Part shown: piece after piece, positions 7,861 through 18,901 of the stretch
How the letters are laid out: the number at the start of each line of letters is the position of its first letter
Position numbering within the stretch: position 1 is the first letter of the stretch
Source: Brevibacillus sedimenti
Lineage (GTDB): Bacteria > Bacillota > Bacilli > Brevibacillales > Brevibacillaceae
Length of the DNA stretch: 64,000 nt
Direction: 5' to 3'
NCBI RefSeq assembly: GCF_020923495.1
Contig: NZ_CP064048.1
Span: 638,501 to 702,500, forward strand
The notes under the pieces: generated by a model
Told to the model about the DNA's origin: nothing
The model's database searches: none
Seen by the model: the letters and a program-made list of their open reading frames with translations, nothing else
Made by a program: the position numbers and the translations under genes

Positions 7861-9078
7861 CTACTCGTAACGCAATGCGTCAATCGGTTTCAACCGCGCG
7901 GCTTTGCGGGCCGGGTAGACCCCGAAGATCACGCCGACAAGCACGGAAGAGAGGAACGCGTACAGCATCGGCGTCACACTGACTGATGTGGCAATGCCGG
8001 CAAACTGCCGCAAGCCGATAGCAGCGCCGACACCCAAAAGAATGCCGATGATTCCCCCCAGCAAACTGATGGTCACGGATTCGATCAAAAACTGCCGTTG
8101 AATGTCCCAGCGTTTTACTCCGAGCGCTTTGCGGATGCCGATCTCACGCGTGCGCTCCGTCACCGAAACCAGCATGATGTTCATGATCCCGATTCCCCCG
8201 ACCACCAGCGAAATGGCGGCAATGCCGGACAACAGGGCGGTCATTACACTGGTCACCTCTTCAGCTGTACTAAGAATTTCCGATTGCGACCGGATTTGAA
8301 AGTCGTTTTCCTGGCTTGGCCGCAGGTTGTGCTGGGCTCTCAGCGTCAGCTGAATGTCAAACTGCGCCTGAGGCAGCGCCTCCGCAGAGACGGCCGACAC
8401 GTAAATGCTGCCCACAAACCTGCCTCCGGTCAGCCGGTTCATGGCTGTTGTAATCGGGACGATCACTTTGTCGTCATTGTTGGTCATTCCCGTACTGCCC
8501 TGACTTTTCAAAATGCCGATGATTTCAAACGGAATCCGGTTGATCTGGATGGTCTGTCCGATCGGGCTGGCATTGCTGTCGCCGAACAAATTGGCGATCA
8601 CGTCCGGACCCACTACTGCTACATTTGATTGTCTCTGCACTTCCAGTCGGTTAAAGAACCGGCCCTGCTGCACCTGTACGTTCCGCACCTGGGGATATGA
8701 TTCATTGGTGCCTTCGAGCGAGGTGGCGTAGTTTTTGTTTCGCCAGACGACCTGAGCCCGCCCCGTCACACTGGGCGAAGCTGCTGCGATGGAACTGTTT
8801 TTCGTGAGCGCTTCACTGTCTGCCAGCGTCAGGCTGTTTAACGAACCGGCACCCAGGTTGATTTGCCCCCGGGCAGTCTGGCCGGGCGTCACGATGAGCA
8901 GATTGCTCCCCAAGGCGTTGATTTGCGACGCCACGTCGGCGGAAGCACCTTCCCCGATGGCCACCATCGCGATGACGGCGGCAACCCCGATCACGATGCC
9001 GAGCATGGTCAGCATCGAGCGCAATCGGTTTGTTTTGATACTGCGCAAAGAGACGCGCAGGCTTTCCGCGAAATTCAT
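7861..9078 (-). CDS. yknZ: MacB/FtsX-type ABC transporter permease (YknZ-like)
   Basis: A 405-residue permease with the standard plan: one N-terminal membrane segment ([22 protein letters not shown]), a large extracytoplasmic domain (about 60-265), then three C-terminal segments with the FtsX signature ([25 protein letters not shown]). It works with the adjoining ATPase and membrane-fusion protein to export a peptide or amphipathic compound, or to sense envelope stress; in Bacillus YknWXYZ protects against the SdpC toxin. Its start overlaps the ATPase stop by four bases. Substrate unknown. Confidence 0.88.
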   Translation of the reverse strand: MNFAESLRVSLRSIKTNRLRSMLTMLGIVIGVAAVIAMVAIGEGASADVASQINALGSNLLIVTPGQTARGQINLGAGSLNSLTLADSEALTKNSSIAAASPSVTGRAQVVWRNKNYATSLEGTNESYPQVRNVQVQQGRFFNRLEVQRQSNVAVVGPDVIANLFGDSNASPIGQTIQINRIPFEIIGILKSQGSTGMTNNDDKVIVPITTAMNRLTGGRFVGSIYVSAVSAEALPQAQFDIQLTLRAQHNLRPSQENDFQIRSQSEILSTAEEVTSVMTALLSGIAAISLVVGGIGIMNIMLVSVTERTREIGIRKALGVKRWDIQRQFLIESVTISLLGGIIGILLGVGAAIGLRQFAGIATSVSVTPMLYAFLSSVLVGVIFGVYPARKAARLKPIDALRYE

Positions 9079-9797
9079 ACCTTCACATCCTCAAGGTTGG
9101 CCCGTCTCTGCCGGGCAACCGCTTCGTTTGCGATGATCTGTCCGTCACGAAAGCGAATGATCCGCTTGGCATGTTCGGCAATGTCGGGTTCGTGTGTAAC
9201 CAGCACGATGGTCTTGCCTTGCTCGTGCAGCTGCTGAAAAATGCTCATGATCTCAATGCTCGTTTTCGTATCCAGCGCGCCTGTCGGTTCATCAGCCAAA
9301 AGCAGCACGGGATTGTTGACCAGCGCCCGGGCAATCGACACCCGCTGCTGCTGCCCGCCTGACAGTTCGTTCGGCTTGTTGTACAGCCGGTTGCCCAATC
9401 CCACGCTTTCCAGCGCCTGCACGGCTCGTTCGCGCCGTTCCTTCGCGGGAACGCCCGCATACAGCAAGGGCAGTTCCACATTTTCCACCGCGCTGGTACG
9501 GGGGAGCAGATGAAATTGTTGAAACACAAAGCCGATCTTTTGATTGCGAATGATGGCCAGCTCGTCGTCATCCGCCTGCGACACGGGGTGACCATCCAGG
9601 TACAGTTCGCCCGACGTAGGTTTGTCCAGACAGCCGATCAGATTCATCATCGTCGATTTGCCGGAACCGGAGGGACCCATGATCGCCGCAAAATCCCCCT
9701 CCTCGATCACCAGGTTTACCCCGCGCAGCGCTTGAATTTCCTGATCACCGATAACGTACGTCTTCTTTACCTCTTCCATCTGAATGACCGGTTTCAT
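9075..9797 (-). CDS. yknY: ABC transporter ATPase (YknY/MacB-type)
   Basis: A 240-residue ATPase of the LolD/MacB family. Walker [10 protein letters not shown] is at residues 41-49, the signature LSGGQQQR and Walker [13 protein letters not shown] follow, and an H-loop lies in [12 protein letters not shown]. It powers the permease encoded immediately downstream, with a four-base overlap. One base separates it from the upstream adaptor gene, so the three form a single operon. Confidence 0.92.
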   Translation of the reverse strand: MKPVIQMEEVKKTYVIGDQEIQALRGVNLVIEEGDFAAIMGPSGSGKSTMMNLIGCLDKPTSGELYLDGHPVSQADDDELAIIRNQKIGFVFQQFHLLPRTSAVENVELPLLYAGVPAKERRERAVQALESVGLGNRLYNKPNELSGGQQQRVSIARALVNNPVLLLADEPTGALDTKTSIEIMSIFQQLHEQGKTIVLVTHEPDIAEHAKRIIRFRDGQIIANEAVARQRRANLEDVKV

Positions 9798-9798
9798 C

Positions 9799-11370
9799 TC
9801 AACGATTCCCTCTCATGCCGCCGCCGAATCCTCCGCCGGGTCCTCCGCCAGGGCCTCCCATCCCGCCAAAGCCCGGGAAGCCTCCCATGCCGTTTGACCT
9901 GCTGCTGGAGCCGGAGGCGGCAGTGTTCTCAAAGGTCAGGACCACTTGATCCCCTTCCTGCAGACCGGACGTGATTTCCACCCGGTCAGAGCTGAAGTAA
10001 CCGATCGTGACCGGCTGGAAGCGGAAGCGGGCAGCGTTCCGGCCTGCTGCTGCGCCTCCTGTTTGTGCAGCGCCGGCCTCACCCTTGGCCGATGCGAGGT
10101 ACACACCATCTTTCCCGTTCTGGGTTTTCAGGGCAGCTGCAGGGACGTACAGCACATTTTCGTGCGTTCCCACTTCGATGCTCGCGTTGACGGTCATGCC
10201 GGTTTTCAGTAGGCCGTCCTTGTTGTCGACGGACAGGAGCACCTGATACGTGGTGACCCCCGAATCGGTCGTCGCTTCCGGATATACCAGCTTCACCTTT
10301 CCGGCAAAGGGTTGATCGGCATACGATGAGGTGGTAAAGCTGGCCGACAGCCCCGCCTTCACTTTGCCGATGTCGCTTTCGCTGACGTGCGCCAGCACCT
10401 CCAGATTGCCGGCGTCCGAATTATCCATGATGATGAACGGATTGGACGGGCTTTCCCCCACATTTCCGTTTATCTGCACAATCACCCCGTCCATGGGCGC
10501 TTTGATGGTTGTGTCCTGCAGGTTTTTTACCTGCTGCTGCCACTGCGCCTCCGCCTGTGCTACTGCGGCTTGTGCAGACTGCACAGCCGAGGAGTCCGGC
10601 CCCGCTTTGGCTTCCTGCAGGTCGGCCACCGCCGTTTCATACGTCGCCCGCGCCTGTTCCAGTTCGCTCTTGGCTTTCGCTTGTGTCTGGCTGCGGGCCA
10701 GCACGGCGCTGTTGTACTCCAGCTGCGCCTGATCCAGACTGCTCTTTGCTTGCTCATACTCGCTTTTGGAAATGATGCCCTGAGTGTACAGCGCGCTTTG
10801 CGTGTTGTAGGTCCGTTGCGCGTTCTCCAGATTGGCTTTGGCCTTTTCCACGTCGTAATCGGCCTTTTTTGCGTCGTAACCGCTTTGGGCCGCGTCCAGT
10901 GCGGCCTTCGCCTGGTTCACCTTCGCCTGCAGCGCGTTGATTTCCGCCGCGGTCTTGGGCTTTGTCGCTTCAGCCAAATGGGCCTTGGCGGACAGGAGAT
11001 TGGCTTCCGCATTCTTTACCTGCAATCGGGCTTCCGAATCGTCCAGCTCGGCCAGCACTTGCCCGGCCTTGACACGGTCGCCGACGTTCACACGGATCGA
11101 TTTGATGACTGCATTGCCGCTGGAAGCAGACAGCGAAACACGCTTGGAGGCCTGCACGGTTCCCGATGCAAAGACCGTTTCCGTTACATTTCCCCGCTTG
11201 ACGGTCTCCACGCGCATCACGGAGGCGGGGCTTTGCGAAGACGCCCATTTCTGGTAGGCAAAGGTTCCCGCCCCGCCCAACAGGACAGCGACCAAGCCGA
11301 TCGTCACGACCCGTCGCCTGTTTTTGCCGGGCAAGAACAGTGCCAGATTTCTCTTGGCATACTCACTCAC
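9799..11370 (-). CDS. yknX: Membrane-fusion/adaptor protein of the efflux system (YknX-like)
   Basis: A 523-residue HlyD/RND-type adaptor. One N-terminal membrane anchor ([20 protein letters not shown], about 20-40), a lipoyl-type half-motif, a long alpha-helical hairpin rich in Ala/Gln/Lys (about 125-285), beta-barrel domains and a Gly/Met-rich tail with [11 protein letters not shown] at the end. It would link the permease to the cell wall side. First gene of the operon, divergent from a two-component system that may control it. The glycine-rich tail is longer than I would expect for the family. Confidence 0.88.
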   Translation of the reverse strand: MSEYAKRNLALFLPGKNRRRVVTIGLVAVLLGGAGTFAYQKWASSQSPASVMRVETVKRGNVTETVFASGTVQASKRVSLSASSGNAVIKSIRVNVGDRVKAGQVLAELDDSEARLQVKNAEANLLSAKAHLAEATKPKTAAEINALQAKVNQAKAALDAAQSGYDAKKADYDVEKAKANLENAQRTYNTQSALYTQGIISKSEYEQAKSSLDQAQLEYNSAVLARSQTQAKAKSELEQARATYETAVADLQEAKAGPDSSAVQSAQAAVAQAEAQWQQQVKNLQDTTIKAPMDGVIVQINGNVGESPSNPFIIMDNSDAGNLEVLAHVSESDIGKVKAGLSASFTTSSYADQPFAGKVKLVYPEATTDSGVTTYQVLLSVDNKDGLLKTGMTVNASIEVGTHENVLYVPAAALKTQNGKDGVYLASAKGEAGAAQTGGAAAGRNAARFRFQPVTIGYFSSDRVEITSGLQEGDQVVLTFENTAASGSSSRSNGMGGFPGFGGMGGPGGGPGGGFGGGMRGNR

Positions 11371-11569
11371 GCAGCATTCCCCCTAGACGTATCTGACAAG
11401 TCTTACCCGCTCATTATAGGGAGCAACGGTGAAAAAACGGTGAAAAGGAAAACGCCTTCCTGATCGATGCCGAAACCATTTTTTCACCCAATTTTCATTG
11501 AAAGCGTGTAGTATGGAGAGAGGAATGAGACCAGACACCTTTTCATGTTTTGTGCAAGGAGTGTCTCTT
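11371..11569. promoter_or_regulatory. Divergent control region with direct repeats
   Basis: Between the efflux operon and the response regulator gene there is a direct repeat of CGGTGAAAA with an 11-base period (about 11427-11446). Such repeats are typical targets of OmpR-type regulators, so the neighbouring regulator may bind here. No promoter was assigned with confidence. Confidence 0.4.
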
Positions 11570-12238
11570 TTGAATATTTTGCTGGCCGAAGACGACATTC
11601 GACTGGGTGAATTGATCGCGTACATGCTGAAGAAAAAAGGAGGCTATCAGGTTGAATGGGTGACACAGGGAGACGATGCCCTCGCCTATGCCCTGCAGGC
11701 CCACTTTGACATCCTGATTCTGGACTGGATGCTGCCCGGAGAAGATGGGGTGCGCGTAGCCAGCCGATTGCGCCAGCAGGGATACAACGGCGCCATTCTG
11801 ATGCTGACTGCGCGAGACGCGCTCCAGGATCGCATCGAGGGGCTGGACTCCGGAGCCGACGACTACCTGGTAAAACCGTTTGAAATCGAGGAACTGCTCG
11901 CCCGCTTACGCGCGTTGGCCCGCCGCAATTTTGCCCCGATTCAGGAGCAGATCGTGCAGATCCATTCGATCACCGTCAATCTGACCAACCGCACAGTCCA
12001 TGACGGCGAAAAGGAAATTCACCTGACGCCGCGGGAATACCAGCTGCTGGAACTGCTCATACGCAACAAGGGACAGGTATTGTCGCGAGAGGTGATTTTC
12101 GAGCGCATCTGGGGCTTGAATTCCGACGTGTCCATGAAAACGATAGACGCCACCATCAAGTTGCTCAGGAAGAAGCTCAACGGCGAGACGGAGATGATTC
12201 AATCCATTCGCGGGGTGGGATACAAACTTGATGACTGA
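11570..12238 (+). CDS. OmpR/PhoB-family response regulator
   Basis: A 222-residue regulator with a receiver domain (ILLAEDD acidic pocket, phospho-acceptor Asp in DILILDWMLPGEDG, KPF lysine motif) and a C-terminal winged helix (EIHLTPREYQLLELL through IQSIRGVGYKL). TTG at 11570-11572 is preferred as start: aaggag lies eight bases upstream and the protein then opens with the receiver strand LNILLAEDD. It overlaps the sensor kinase gene by 11 bases. It probably controls the divergent efflux operon. Confidence 0.85.
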   Translation: MNILLAEDDIRLGELIAYMLKKKGGYQVEWVTQGDDALAYALQAHFDILILDWMLPGEDGVRVASRLRQQGYNGAILMLTARDALQDRIEGLDSGADDYLVKPFEIEELLARLRALARRNFAPIQEQIVQIHSITVNLTNRTVHDGEKEIHLTPREYQLLELLIRNKGQVLSREVIFERIWGLNSDVSMKTIDATIKLLRKKLNGETEMIQSIRGVGYKLDD

Positions 12239-13619
12239 CTGGTTCTCGCGCTGCCGTTTTTGGAAAAAGGATCTGTTTGTACATACGCAAAACCGGATGA
12301 CCGTCCAATACAGCATTTTGCTCATGGTCTTTCTCACTCTGTTTATTGGTATCGTTTACGTCCTCGTCGACATCGGGATTGCGTATGAACAAAAGAGACA
12401 GCTGCAGATGATCACCGAACAGGAAGTCAAGCTGATCGAAGAGGCGCTGCGAGACGACGTGCTGAGTCAGGAAGAGTACGACAACCTCAACCGGATGCGG
12501 GAAAGCCGGAATCAATTCTTTTACTATGTGGTGGACGCAAACGGACAGCTTTTGTTTGGCGATGAATTCATCCCGCGGGCCAAGTCACAGATCCTGGAGC
12601 TTGTCCGGGGATGGATTCCTGCCGCCAACGAAGTCCGGCACGGCACCGTGACGGTTCCGCCTCCGCCCCGGCGAGGCAAGCCGATGCCGCCGACGGACGG
12701 ACGGCTGGAACTGATGATGACGGGCCGCCCCATTTTTCAGGGCGTACAGATGAAGGGAATCCTCTACACGGGTATCGACATTTCGTTTATCAACCATTTG
12801 CTCAAACGGCTGCTCACCGTATTGACGGTCCTGGGCATTTTGTTTTTGGGGATTGCGCTCCTCCTCAGCCATTTCATGTCCAAGCGGGCGATGATCCCGA
12901 TTCGTCGTTCCTTTCAGCGTCAGCGGGAGTTTGTCGCCGACGCTTCGCACGAGCTGAGGACTCCGCTCAGCATCTTGCAGTCTTCGCTGGATGTATTGGA
13001 AATGGAAGAGGGCGAGCAGCTTTCCGCTGTTGGACGAACCGTTCTGGACAACATGAAAGATGAAGTCAGACGGATGACCAAACTGGTGAGTGACTTGCTG
13101 ACGTTGGCCCGTTCCGACTCCGGCCCCCCCGATCTGCAGTGCGAGTACGCTGACGTGGTCCCTGCTGTCCAACAGATGATCCGCTCCACCCAAACGGTGG
13201 CTGCCTCGAAAAAGATCTCCCTGAGACTGGATGCGCCAGCGACGGTGATGGTGTACGGTGATCATGAACGGATCAAACAACTGCTGTACATCCTGCTGGA
13301 TAACGCCATCAAGTACACTCCCAGCGGCGGAGACATTACGGTCACTCTCTCCGTTGACAACACGGCGAATCCCCCGTCCATGTGCCTCACCGTCCGCGAC
13401 ACCGGCATCGGCATCCCGCCAGAGGAGCAGGACCGCATTTTTGACCGGTTTTACCGGGTCGACAAAAACCGCTCGAAACAAATGGGCGGCACAGGACTGG
13501 GGCTGGCCATCGCCAAATGGATTGTGGAAGCCCATCACGGCACGATCACCGTGACGAGCAGCCCCGGACTCGGCAGCAGCTTCACCGTCAAACTCCCGCT
13601 GCATTCCCCCAAAACGTAA
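12228..13619 (+). CDS. Sensor histidine kinase
   Basis: A 463-residue membrane kinase. Two membrane segments (about 25-48 and 185-210) enclose an extracytoplasmic sensor region with a Pro/Arg-rich patch (PPPPRRGKPMPP). The H-box ADASHELRTPLSILQ follows, then N-box LLDNAIKYTPSGG, G1 DTGIGIP, F-box IFDRFYRVDK and G2 GGTGLGLAIAKW. It forms a two-component pair with the overlapping regulator gene. The stimulus is unknown; the adjacent efflux genes suggest envelope or peptide stress. Confidence 0.88.
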   Translation: MMTDWFSRCRFWKKDLFVHTQNRMTVQYSILLMVFLTLFIGIVYVLVDIGIAYEQKRQLQMITEQEVKLIEEALRDDVLSQEEYDNLNRMRESRNQFFYYVVDANGQLLFGDEFIPRAKSQILELVRGWIPAANEVRHGTVTVPPPPRRGKPMPPTDGRLELMMTGRPIFQGVQMKGILYTGIDISFINHLLKRLLTVLTVLGILFLGIALLLSHFMSKRAMIPIRRSFQRQREFVADASHELRTPLSILQSSLDVLEMEEGEQLSAVGRTVLDNMKDEVRRMTKLVSDLLTLARSDSGPPDLQCEYADVVPAVQQMIRSTQTVAASKKISLRLDAPATVMVYGDHERIKQLLYILLDNAIKYTPSGGDITVTLSVDNTANPPSMCLTVRDTGIGIPPEEQDRIFDRFYRVDKNRSKQMGGTGLGLAIAKWIVEAHHGTITVTSSPGLGSSFTVKLPLHSPKT

Positions 13620-13649
13620 CGGCTGTGTGCATACACAAACAACAAACAA

Positions 13650-13704
13650 GGGTCCATCACCTTGCTGACACACGCAGCACAGGCTGATGGACCCTCGCTT
13701 TTTC
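13650..13704 (+). terminator. Intrinsic terminator after the two-component operon
   Basis: GGGTCCATCA pairs with TGATGGACCC and is followed by TCGCTTTTT. Confidence 0.75.
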
Positions 13705-13775
13705 CAGCACGACGGCGTCATCATTCCGCTTGGACCCCGACGCCGTCTGTTTCTAGCCGCATCTGACGACAAGAG

Positions 13776-14936
13776 CTATTTCATGACCAGGTACTGTTCC
13801 AAATCCAAATGCAGCAGGTACTCATTCTCTTTCAGAGAAGGGCTGCGGTAAAAGACGACGGAGAATGTGGGATATTCTTCATACGGGATGAGCCTGTATT
13901 CCAGAATGTCGCTGAAGTTCTTTTCAAACTTCCGGTCGTGCACGGACTCAATAGACTTTCCGTCAATGCTCAACGGCAGCTCCGCGCACAGGAAACTGAA
14001 AATGGAATCGTCCAGGGACGCAATGATCTCGTCCCACTTGGGCTTCTTCTGCTGGAAGAAGTACTCGTACACGTTGACGCCGTACGCATGCGCCCCCAGA
14101 TCGGTCGTGCACAGGCCGGCGAAGCGGAGCGGATTCACCTCGATTGGAATGAGCTGGCCCGATTTGGAAATCCGCACTTCAAAGTGCATCGGGAATCGGC
14201 GGAGCTGCATTTCATGGCCCAACTGCTTCATAAATGTCTCGATTTTGGCCAGGGCCTCCAGCAGCACGCTTTTCCCGGTGAAATAAATCCGGTCGGACGT
14301 GTCGGCTTCGTGCGCAAACATGCGCTTGAACACGTTCAGGACGACAGGTTCCCCGTTTGCATCGTAAAACGCATCGACCGCGTATTCCTCTCCCTGAATC
14401 CACTCCTCCAGGATAAAGCTGCTGGCGCTCACGACCGACTCGGGATAAATCTCCTTAGCCGCTCTCATGTCCGCCTGCAGCTGCTTGCACATCGCCGGCC
14501 ATTCGTCCGGCTTTTCCACCAGGTAAACGCCGACGCTGCGAAAGCCTTTTGTCGGCTTGACCACCAGTGGAAACGGAAGTGTCTCCACCGGCAGTCGGAA
14601 AATCTCCTCATAGGAACACTCGCGGAAAAAGAAGTCGGGATACAGCTTTCGCAAGGTCTCGCGAAACTTGATCTTGTTTTTAAACAGCTCCGCCTGTTCC
14701 ATGAGCGGTGTTCCCTTCAGAAGCGGATACACGGACGCCACCGCATACTCGGAATTGCACAACAGCGCAAGGTCGGGATCACGCACACGATCCGCCACCT
14801 CGTCCAACTGCCAAATCTCCAGCGTTTTATCCAGCGGAATGCGGATATCCCCGCACTTCACCGCCGGTACGCCCACATTGGCAAGAGTCTGGGACAAGAG
14901 CAGAGATACGTACGGCTTATCCAACACCATCATCAT
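13776..14936 (-). CDS. ATP-grasp family protein coupled to a chemoreceptor gene
   Basis: A 386-residue ATP-grasp enzyme by pattern: an ATP-lysine segment [21 protein letters not shown], acidic [15 protein letters not shown], and the magnesium-binding end [11 protein letters not shown]...[12 protein letters not shown]. The family joins a carboxylate to an amine, thiol or other nucleophile. The substrate cannot be told from the sequence. Its ATG overlaps the stop of the upstream chemoreceptor gene by four bases, so both lie behind the same c-di-GMP riboswitch. Confidence 0.75.
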   Translation of the reverse strand: MMMVLDKPYVSLLLSQTLANVGVPAVKCGDIRIPLDKTLEIWQLDEVADRVRDPDLALLCNSEYAVASVYPLLKGTPLMEQAELFKNKIKFRETLRKLYPDFFFRECSYEEIFRLPVETLPFPLVVKPTKGFRSVGVYLVEKPDEWPAMCKQLQADMRAAKEIYPESVVSASSFILEEWIQGEEYAVDAFYDANGEPVVLNVFKRMFAHEADTSDRIYFTGKSVLLEALAKIETFMKQLGHEMQLRRFPMHFEVRISKSGQLIPIEVNPLRFAGLCTTDLGAHAYGVNVYEYFFQQKKPKWDEIIASLDDSIFSFLCAELPLSIDGKSIESVHDRKFEKNFSDILEYRLIPYEEYPTFSVVFYRSPSLKENEYLLHLDLEQYLVMK

Positions 14937-17191
14937 GCAGATTGTTCCTCCTTACCCGCATCGCCGCGCACCACAAACTTTTTGACCAACTCATTGAGCT
15001 GTTCGGAGGTCGCTTTCATCTGACCGGCAATCTGTCTCATATCAGATTGAATCTCCGTCTGATTTTGAATGTTGCTGCTGATCGTCATCAGAGCCGCCGT
15101 CATTTCCGTGATGCTTTCGGTTACCTGCCCCAGATTTTGGGACGAAGCGTCCGTTCCGTCAGCCTGCGCGTCCACATTCGCCTCGAACGTCTTGATCTGC
15201 TCCGTGGAACTTTCAATCGACGTTTTGATCTCTTTCATGTGTTCGATCAGCGACATGACATTTTGTTTTTCCCGCAGAATAATCTCGCTCTGCTTGCTGA
15301 GCGTGTGGATGGTCTCACTGAGCGAGTTTTGCAGTTCGCCAATAATGCCGTGAATATTGTCCGAACTGTTCTTGGATTCTTCCGCCAGCTTGCGAACCTC
15401 TTCGGCTACGACCGAGAAACCTTTGCCGGCTTCACCCGCCCGCGCCGCCTCAATCGAAGCGTTCAACGCGAGCAGATTGGTCTGTGTACTGATGCTGGTC
15501 ATGGTCGTCACGATGTCGCTGATTCGTTTCATGCTGTCTTCCAGCTGCTTGGCAATGTCAACCGACTTCTTCACTTCGACCTCGATATTGTCCATGCCGG
15601 CCAGCGCCTTGTTGGCAACGCCCTCCGAGTTTTCGGACAAGTTCTTGATCTGTGTAATTTCATTGACCAGATGGCCCAACGTGGACAGGTTGTCCCGAGT
15701 GGTCGCGGCAATCTCCTCCACCGCCGCGCTCAATTCCTGCGCCACCGCGGAGATGTTGGTGGACTCATTGCTTACGTCGTTGGTTTTGCGGTTGATGCCC
15801 TCGATGTACTCGGTACTGGACGCGATGTTTTCCTCCAATTGAATGGAGTAGTCAACAACGGTCGTGGCCGAACGTTTGATGTCGGCGATCATCTTCTCCA
15901 ATTGGTTCAGGTATTCATTAAATGCGTCGGCCAATTGACGAATTTCATCTGACCCGGATACCTGAATGCGCCCCGTCAGATCTCCGCCGCCCGAGGCGAT
16001 GGCAACCAGACGGTCGCGTACGTCCGACAGCACGTTCAGACGTTTGGAGATGTATGCGAAAACAATCACAATCCCCACGATGAACATGAAGATGATCAGG
16101 CTGATGAGCATCACCTGCTGGTCGGACAATTTTTCAATGTTTTTGACAGGAACCCACAGGAACAAATACCACCCTGTCTCTTCGATCTTGTTGGCAAACA
16201 CGAGATCGTCCTGATCGGTGTACAGATCGCTGTCTTTCTGTTCGTTTAATACCTTCACCATCCACGCCTTCATGGCAGGATCTTCAATATCGGTTTCCAG
16301 CGTATTCTGTTCGTTTGTCTCCACCTGTTTGACTGCGCCCGTCAAGATGTTTTGATAGGAATCAACAACCATGGCGTGCATGCCGTCCGCCAGCGAGAGC
16401 GAGTTGGCGATGTCCGCCACACCCGTCAAGGAAATGTCGATGGAGAAGACGCCCTGGAACTTGTCCTGTGCATAAATCGGGATGGAAGCCGTCACCATCA
16501 TGCCTGTTCCCAATTCGTCCTTGTACGGCTTCGTCCATTTAATCTCCCGGCTGGGGTTGTTTTCGGGCACGGCGATTTGGAAAAATTCATTGGCCATGGA
16601 TTTGTCGGTCGTATAGGCGCCTTCCTTGTTATCCACGAACGGATAAATTTTTTGGAACTTGTGAACGGTCGTAAAATAGTACCACTGCGATTCGGGAATT
16701 GTCTTTTTAATCGTCGCAAACAGACCGTCGAAGCTCTCGGACGCCAAAATCTGCCGCTTTTGCTCAACGGTCAGCGGTCCTTTTTCAATCCGCGCATTCC
16801 CGATGTCCGCCTTTGTTTTGGCGACATATTCGTCCAACGCGTACAACCCGTTGCTCATCCGATACTTGCTCTCAAACAACTGGTTGACCAGGTCATCCGG
16901 ATATCCGCGCAGTTCCTCCAGCTTTTTCTCGTACGAAGAGTTGGCCAGCTTGCTGACCACCCCGATTTTTTCGAACTCTTCCCCGATCAGCTGAATCTTG
17001 GACTGCAGGAGGCTGCTTGTTTTGTTGATCTCCTCCTGCTGAATGGTTTGTTTGGAATAACTGATGGCAAATGAGGACAGTCCCAATTGCAGGACGAGAA
17101 TGATCACAAACAAGAAGAGGACACGGGCTTTTAAACTGCGCAACCGCAACCCGCGCCATTGGAAGTCCCATTTTTTGCTCGTCGCGTTCAT
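14933..17191 (-). CDS. Methyl-accepting chemotaxis protein
   Basis: A 752-residue transducer. ATG at 17191 follows a strong ribosome site (gatcggaggt); a longer frame upstream runs through the riboswitch leader and is not used. It has an N-terminal membrane segment (about 22-44), a dCache-like periplasmic region (to about 345; e.g. [18 protein letters not shown]), a second membrane segment ([19 protein letters not shown]), HAMP ([25 protein letters not shown]) and a long MCP signalling domain with tip motif [20 protein letters not shown]. It senses an external ligand and signals to CheA. Control by c-di-GMP is predicted from the leader. Confidence 0.92.
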   Translation of the reverse strand: MNATSKKWDFQWRGLRLRSLKARVLFLFVIILVLQLGLSSFAISYSKQTIQQEEINKTSSLLQSKIQLIGEEFEKIGVVSKLANSSYEKKLEELRGYPDDLVNQLFESKYRMSNGLYALDEYVAKTKADIGNARIEKGPLTVEQKRQILASESFDGLFATIKKTIPESQWYYFTTVHKFQKIYPFVDNKEGAYTTDKSMANEFFQIAVPENNPSREIKWTKPYKDELGTGMMVTASIPIYAQDKFQGVFSIDISLTGVADIANSLSLADGMHAMVVDSYQNILTGAVKQVETNEQNTLETDIEDPAMKAWMVKVLNEQKDSDLYTDQDDLVFANKIEETGWYLFLWVPVKNIEKLSDQQVMLISLIIFMFIVGIVIVFAYISKRLNVLSDVRDRLVAIASGGGDLTGRIQVSGSDEIRQLADAFNEYLNQLEKMIADIKRSATTVVDYSIQLEENIASSTEYIEGINRKTNDVSNESTNISAVAQELSAAVEEIAATTRDNLSTLGHLVNEITQIKNLSENSEGVANKALAGMDNIEVEVKKSVDIAKQLEDSMKRISDIVTTMTSISTQTNLLALNASIEAARAGEAGKGFSVVAEEVRKLAEESKNSSDNIHGIIGELQNSLSETIHTLSKQSEIILREKQNVMSLIEHMKEIKTSIESSTEQIKTFEANVDAQADGTDASSQNLGQVTESITEMTAALMTISSNIQNQTEIQSDMRQIAGQMKATSEQLNELVKKFVVRGDAGKEEQSA

Positions 17192-17359
17192 GTTTCTACC
17201 TCCGATCGTCTGTTGGTTTGAAGTGATATGAAATGGCATCCTAGAACAAACCTGTAACCCCCTTTCGCTCATTCGAAAGGTTGGACTGGCAAAACCGGCT
17301 GCCACTAAGCAGACGATAACGGTGGCCGTGGAACCATTTTCCCTTGCTGGAATGTTCAC

Positions 17360-17389
17360 AAAAAAGACTATTCGGTTACCCGAATAGCC
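17360..17389 (-). terminator. Terminator of the c-di-GMP riboswitch expression platform
   Basis: CTATTCGG-GTAA-CCGAATAG is followed by TCTTTTTT on the minus strand, between the riboswitch aptamer and the chemoreceptor start. It is placed to end transcription unless the aptamer state prevents it. Confidence 0.85.
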
Positions 17390-17419
17390 GCCATTCCTGA
17401 GACTGAGTGAAATAGAGCG

Positions 17420-17515
17420 CATCGGTTTCGGCAACCCGGCCATCATAGTTTTGACAACTTAGACCCGAGGCTTTGCGTCCTTATCTTTCGATAAGTTTGC
17501 CATTGACGAACCTTG
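17420..17515 (-). ncRNA. c-di-GMP-I (GEMM) riboswitch
   Basis: On the minus strand the aptamer shows the conserved GEMM-I core in order: AATGGCAAAC, a stem capped by a CGAAAG tetraloop, GGACGCAAAGCCTC with GGGTCTAA, and GATGGCCGGGTTGCCGAAAC. This is the layout of the cyclic di-GMP class I riboswitch. It lies about 230 bases upstream of the chemoreceptor start, followed by a perfect intrinsic terminator. Recognised by motif reading, not by a covariance model. Confidence 0.9.
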
Positions 17516-17573
17516 TCGAAATTTAGTGGATTTTAGTGGTTTCTGTAATATATTGTGTCTTTTTGTCACATTC

Positions 17574-17602
17574 ATGATATAACGAATTAGGTTACTGGTC
17601 AA
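17574..17602 (-). promoter_or_regulatory. Sigma-A-type promoter of the riboswitch-chemoreceptor transcript
   Basis: TTGACC (17602-17597) and TATCAT (17579-17574) on the minus strand are separated by 17 bases. The start would lie about 50 bases before the aptamer. Confidence 0.65.
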
Positions 17603-17784
17603 TATTTCCTATACCGCGAAAGTTGATAGACCTATGGATTTGCAGCGAAATTTCCAGCGGCTTGGGAGTTTTCTCACATAGGATTGATCGGTAGAGAGGA
17701 GCTTGGTAGGAGGGATGAAGAGATGATGGAATGGGGATTTGAGGTTCGATAAAAACATTTTATTGGCGTGATGGGCGTATAAAA

Positions 17785-18874
17785 CCCCCCCCAAACGACT
17801 TGTTTGAGGGGGCGGACCGAAGACAAACGGTTCATTGAGTTAGCGTCCACAAAAAATGATTTCCAGGCCGAAAGGCCTGCCCATTCATCAACCGAAGCGG
17901 AAGACAATGTGCATCGCATGGAGGGATGGGCCAAGCGAGCTCCTTTGACGACCTGCTCAGCGGAAAAACGAAGACGCGGGAATCAACAGGGGACACAAGT
18001 CTCACTTCCTCGAAATACCCAGATGTTTGTCCCCTGCCCGCGTCTCGTTTTGGAGCGGACTTCATTCGCTTCTGTGCTGGGCGTCAAGCGAGCGAGCTGG
18101 CCCGATCTCCCATGCGCCGCGAACTTTGTCTACACGCTGCCCCCCAAACGACTTGTTTGAGGGGGCGGACCGAAGACAAACGGTTCATTGAGTTAGCGTC
18201 CACAAAAAATGATTTCCAGGCCGAAAGGCCTGCCCATTCATCAACCGAAGCGGAAGACAATGTGCATCGCGTGGAGGGATGGGCCAAGCGAGCTCCTTTG
18301 ACGACCTGCTCAGCGGAAAAACGAAGACGCGGGAATCAACAGGGGACACAAGTCTCACTTCCTCGAAATACCCAGATGTTTGTCCCCTGCCCGCGTCTCG
18401 TTTTGGAGCGGACTTCATTCGCTTCTGTGCTGGGCGTCAAGCGAGCGAGCTGGCCCGATCTCCCATGCGCCGCGAACTTTGTCTACACGCTGACCCCCCA
18501 AACGACTTGTTTGAAGGGGCGGACCGAAGACAAACGGTTCATTGAGTTAGCGTCCACAAAAAATGATTTCCAGGCCGAAAGGCCTGCCCATTCATCAACC
18601 GAAGCGGAAGACAATGTGCATCGCGTGGAGGGATGGGCCAAGCGAGCTCCTTTGACGACCTGCTCAGCGGAAAAACGAAGACGCGGGAATCAACAGGGGA
18701 CACAAGTCTCACTTCCTCGAAATACCCAGATGTTTGTCCCCTGCCCGCGTCTCGTTTTGGAGCGGACTTCATTCGCTTCTGTGCTGGGCGTCAAGCGAGC
18801 GAGCGGGCCCGATCTCCCATGCGCCGCGAACTTTGTCTACACGCTGACCCCCCAAACGACTTGTTTGAGGGGGC
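17785..18874. repeat. Terminator-inserted repeat element, three tandem copies (period about 354 bases)
   Basis: Three nearly identical units are separated and bounded by four copies of one hairpin (CCCCC-AAACGACTTGTTT-GAGGGGG; about 17785-17812, 18140-18164, 18494-18520, 18848-18874). Each unit begins gaccgaagacaaacgg and ends ctttgtctacacgctga, the inverted form of copy A near base 711. Units differ at only a few positions (for example gagggg/gaaggg and cgcatgg/cgcgtgg), so the amplification is recent. A long open frame through the units repeats the same residues and is taken as spurious. Confidence 0.85.
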
Positions 18875-18901
18875 TGTTCCTTCATAACGATAAAAGAGCG
18901 C

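Noticed and set aside
12585..13772. A 395-codon minus-strand frame opposite the sensor kinase
   Set aside because: It mirrors a well-supported histidine kinase gene; no family resemblance or ribosome site.
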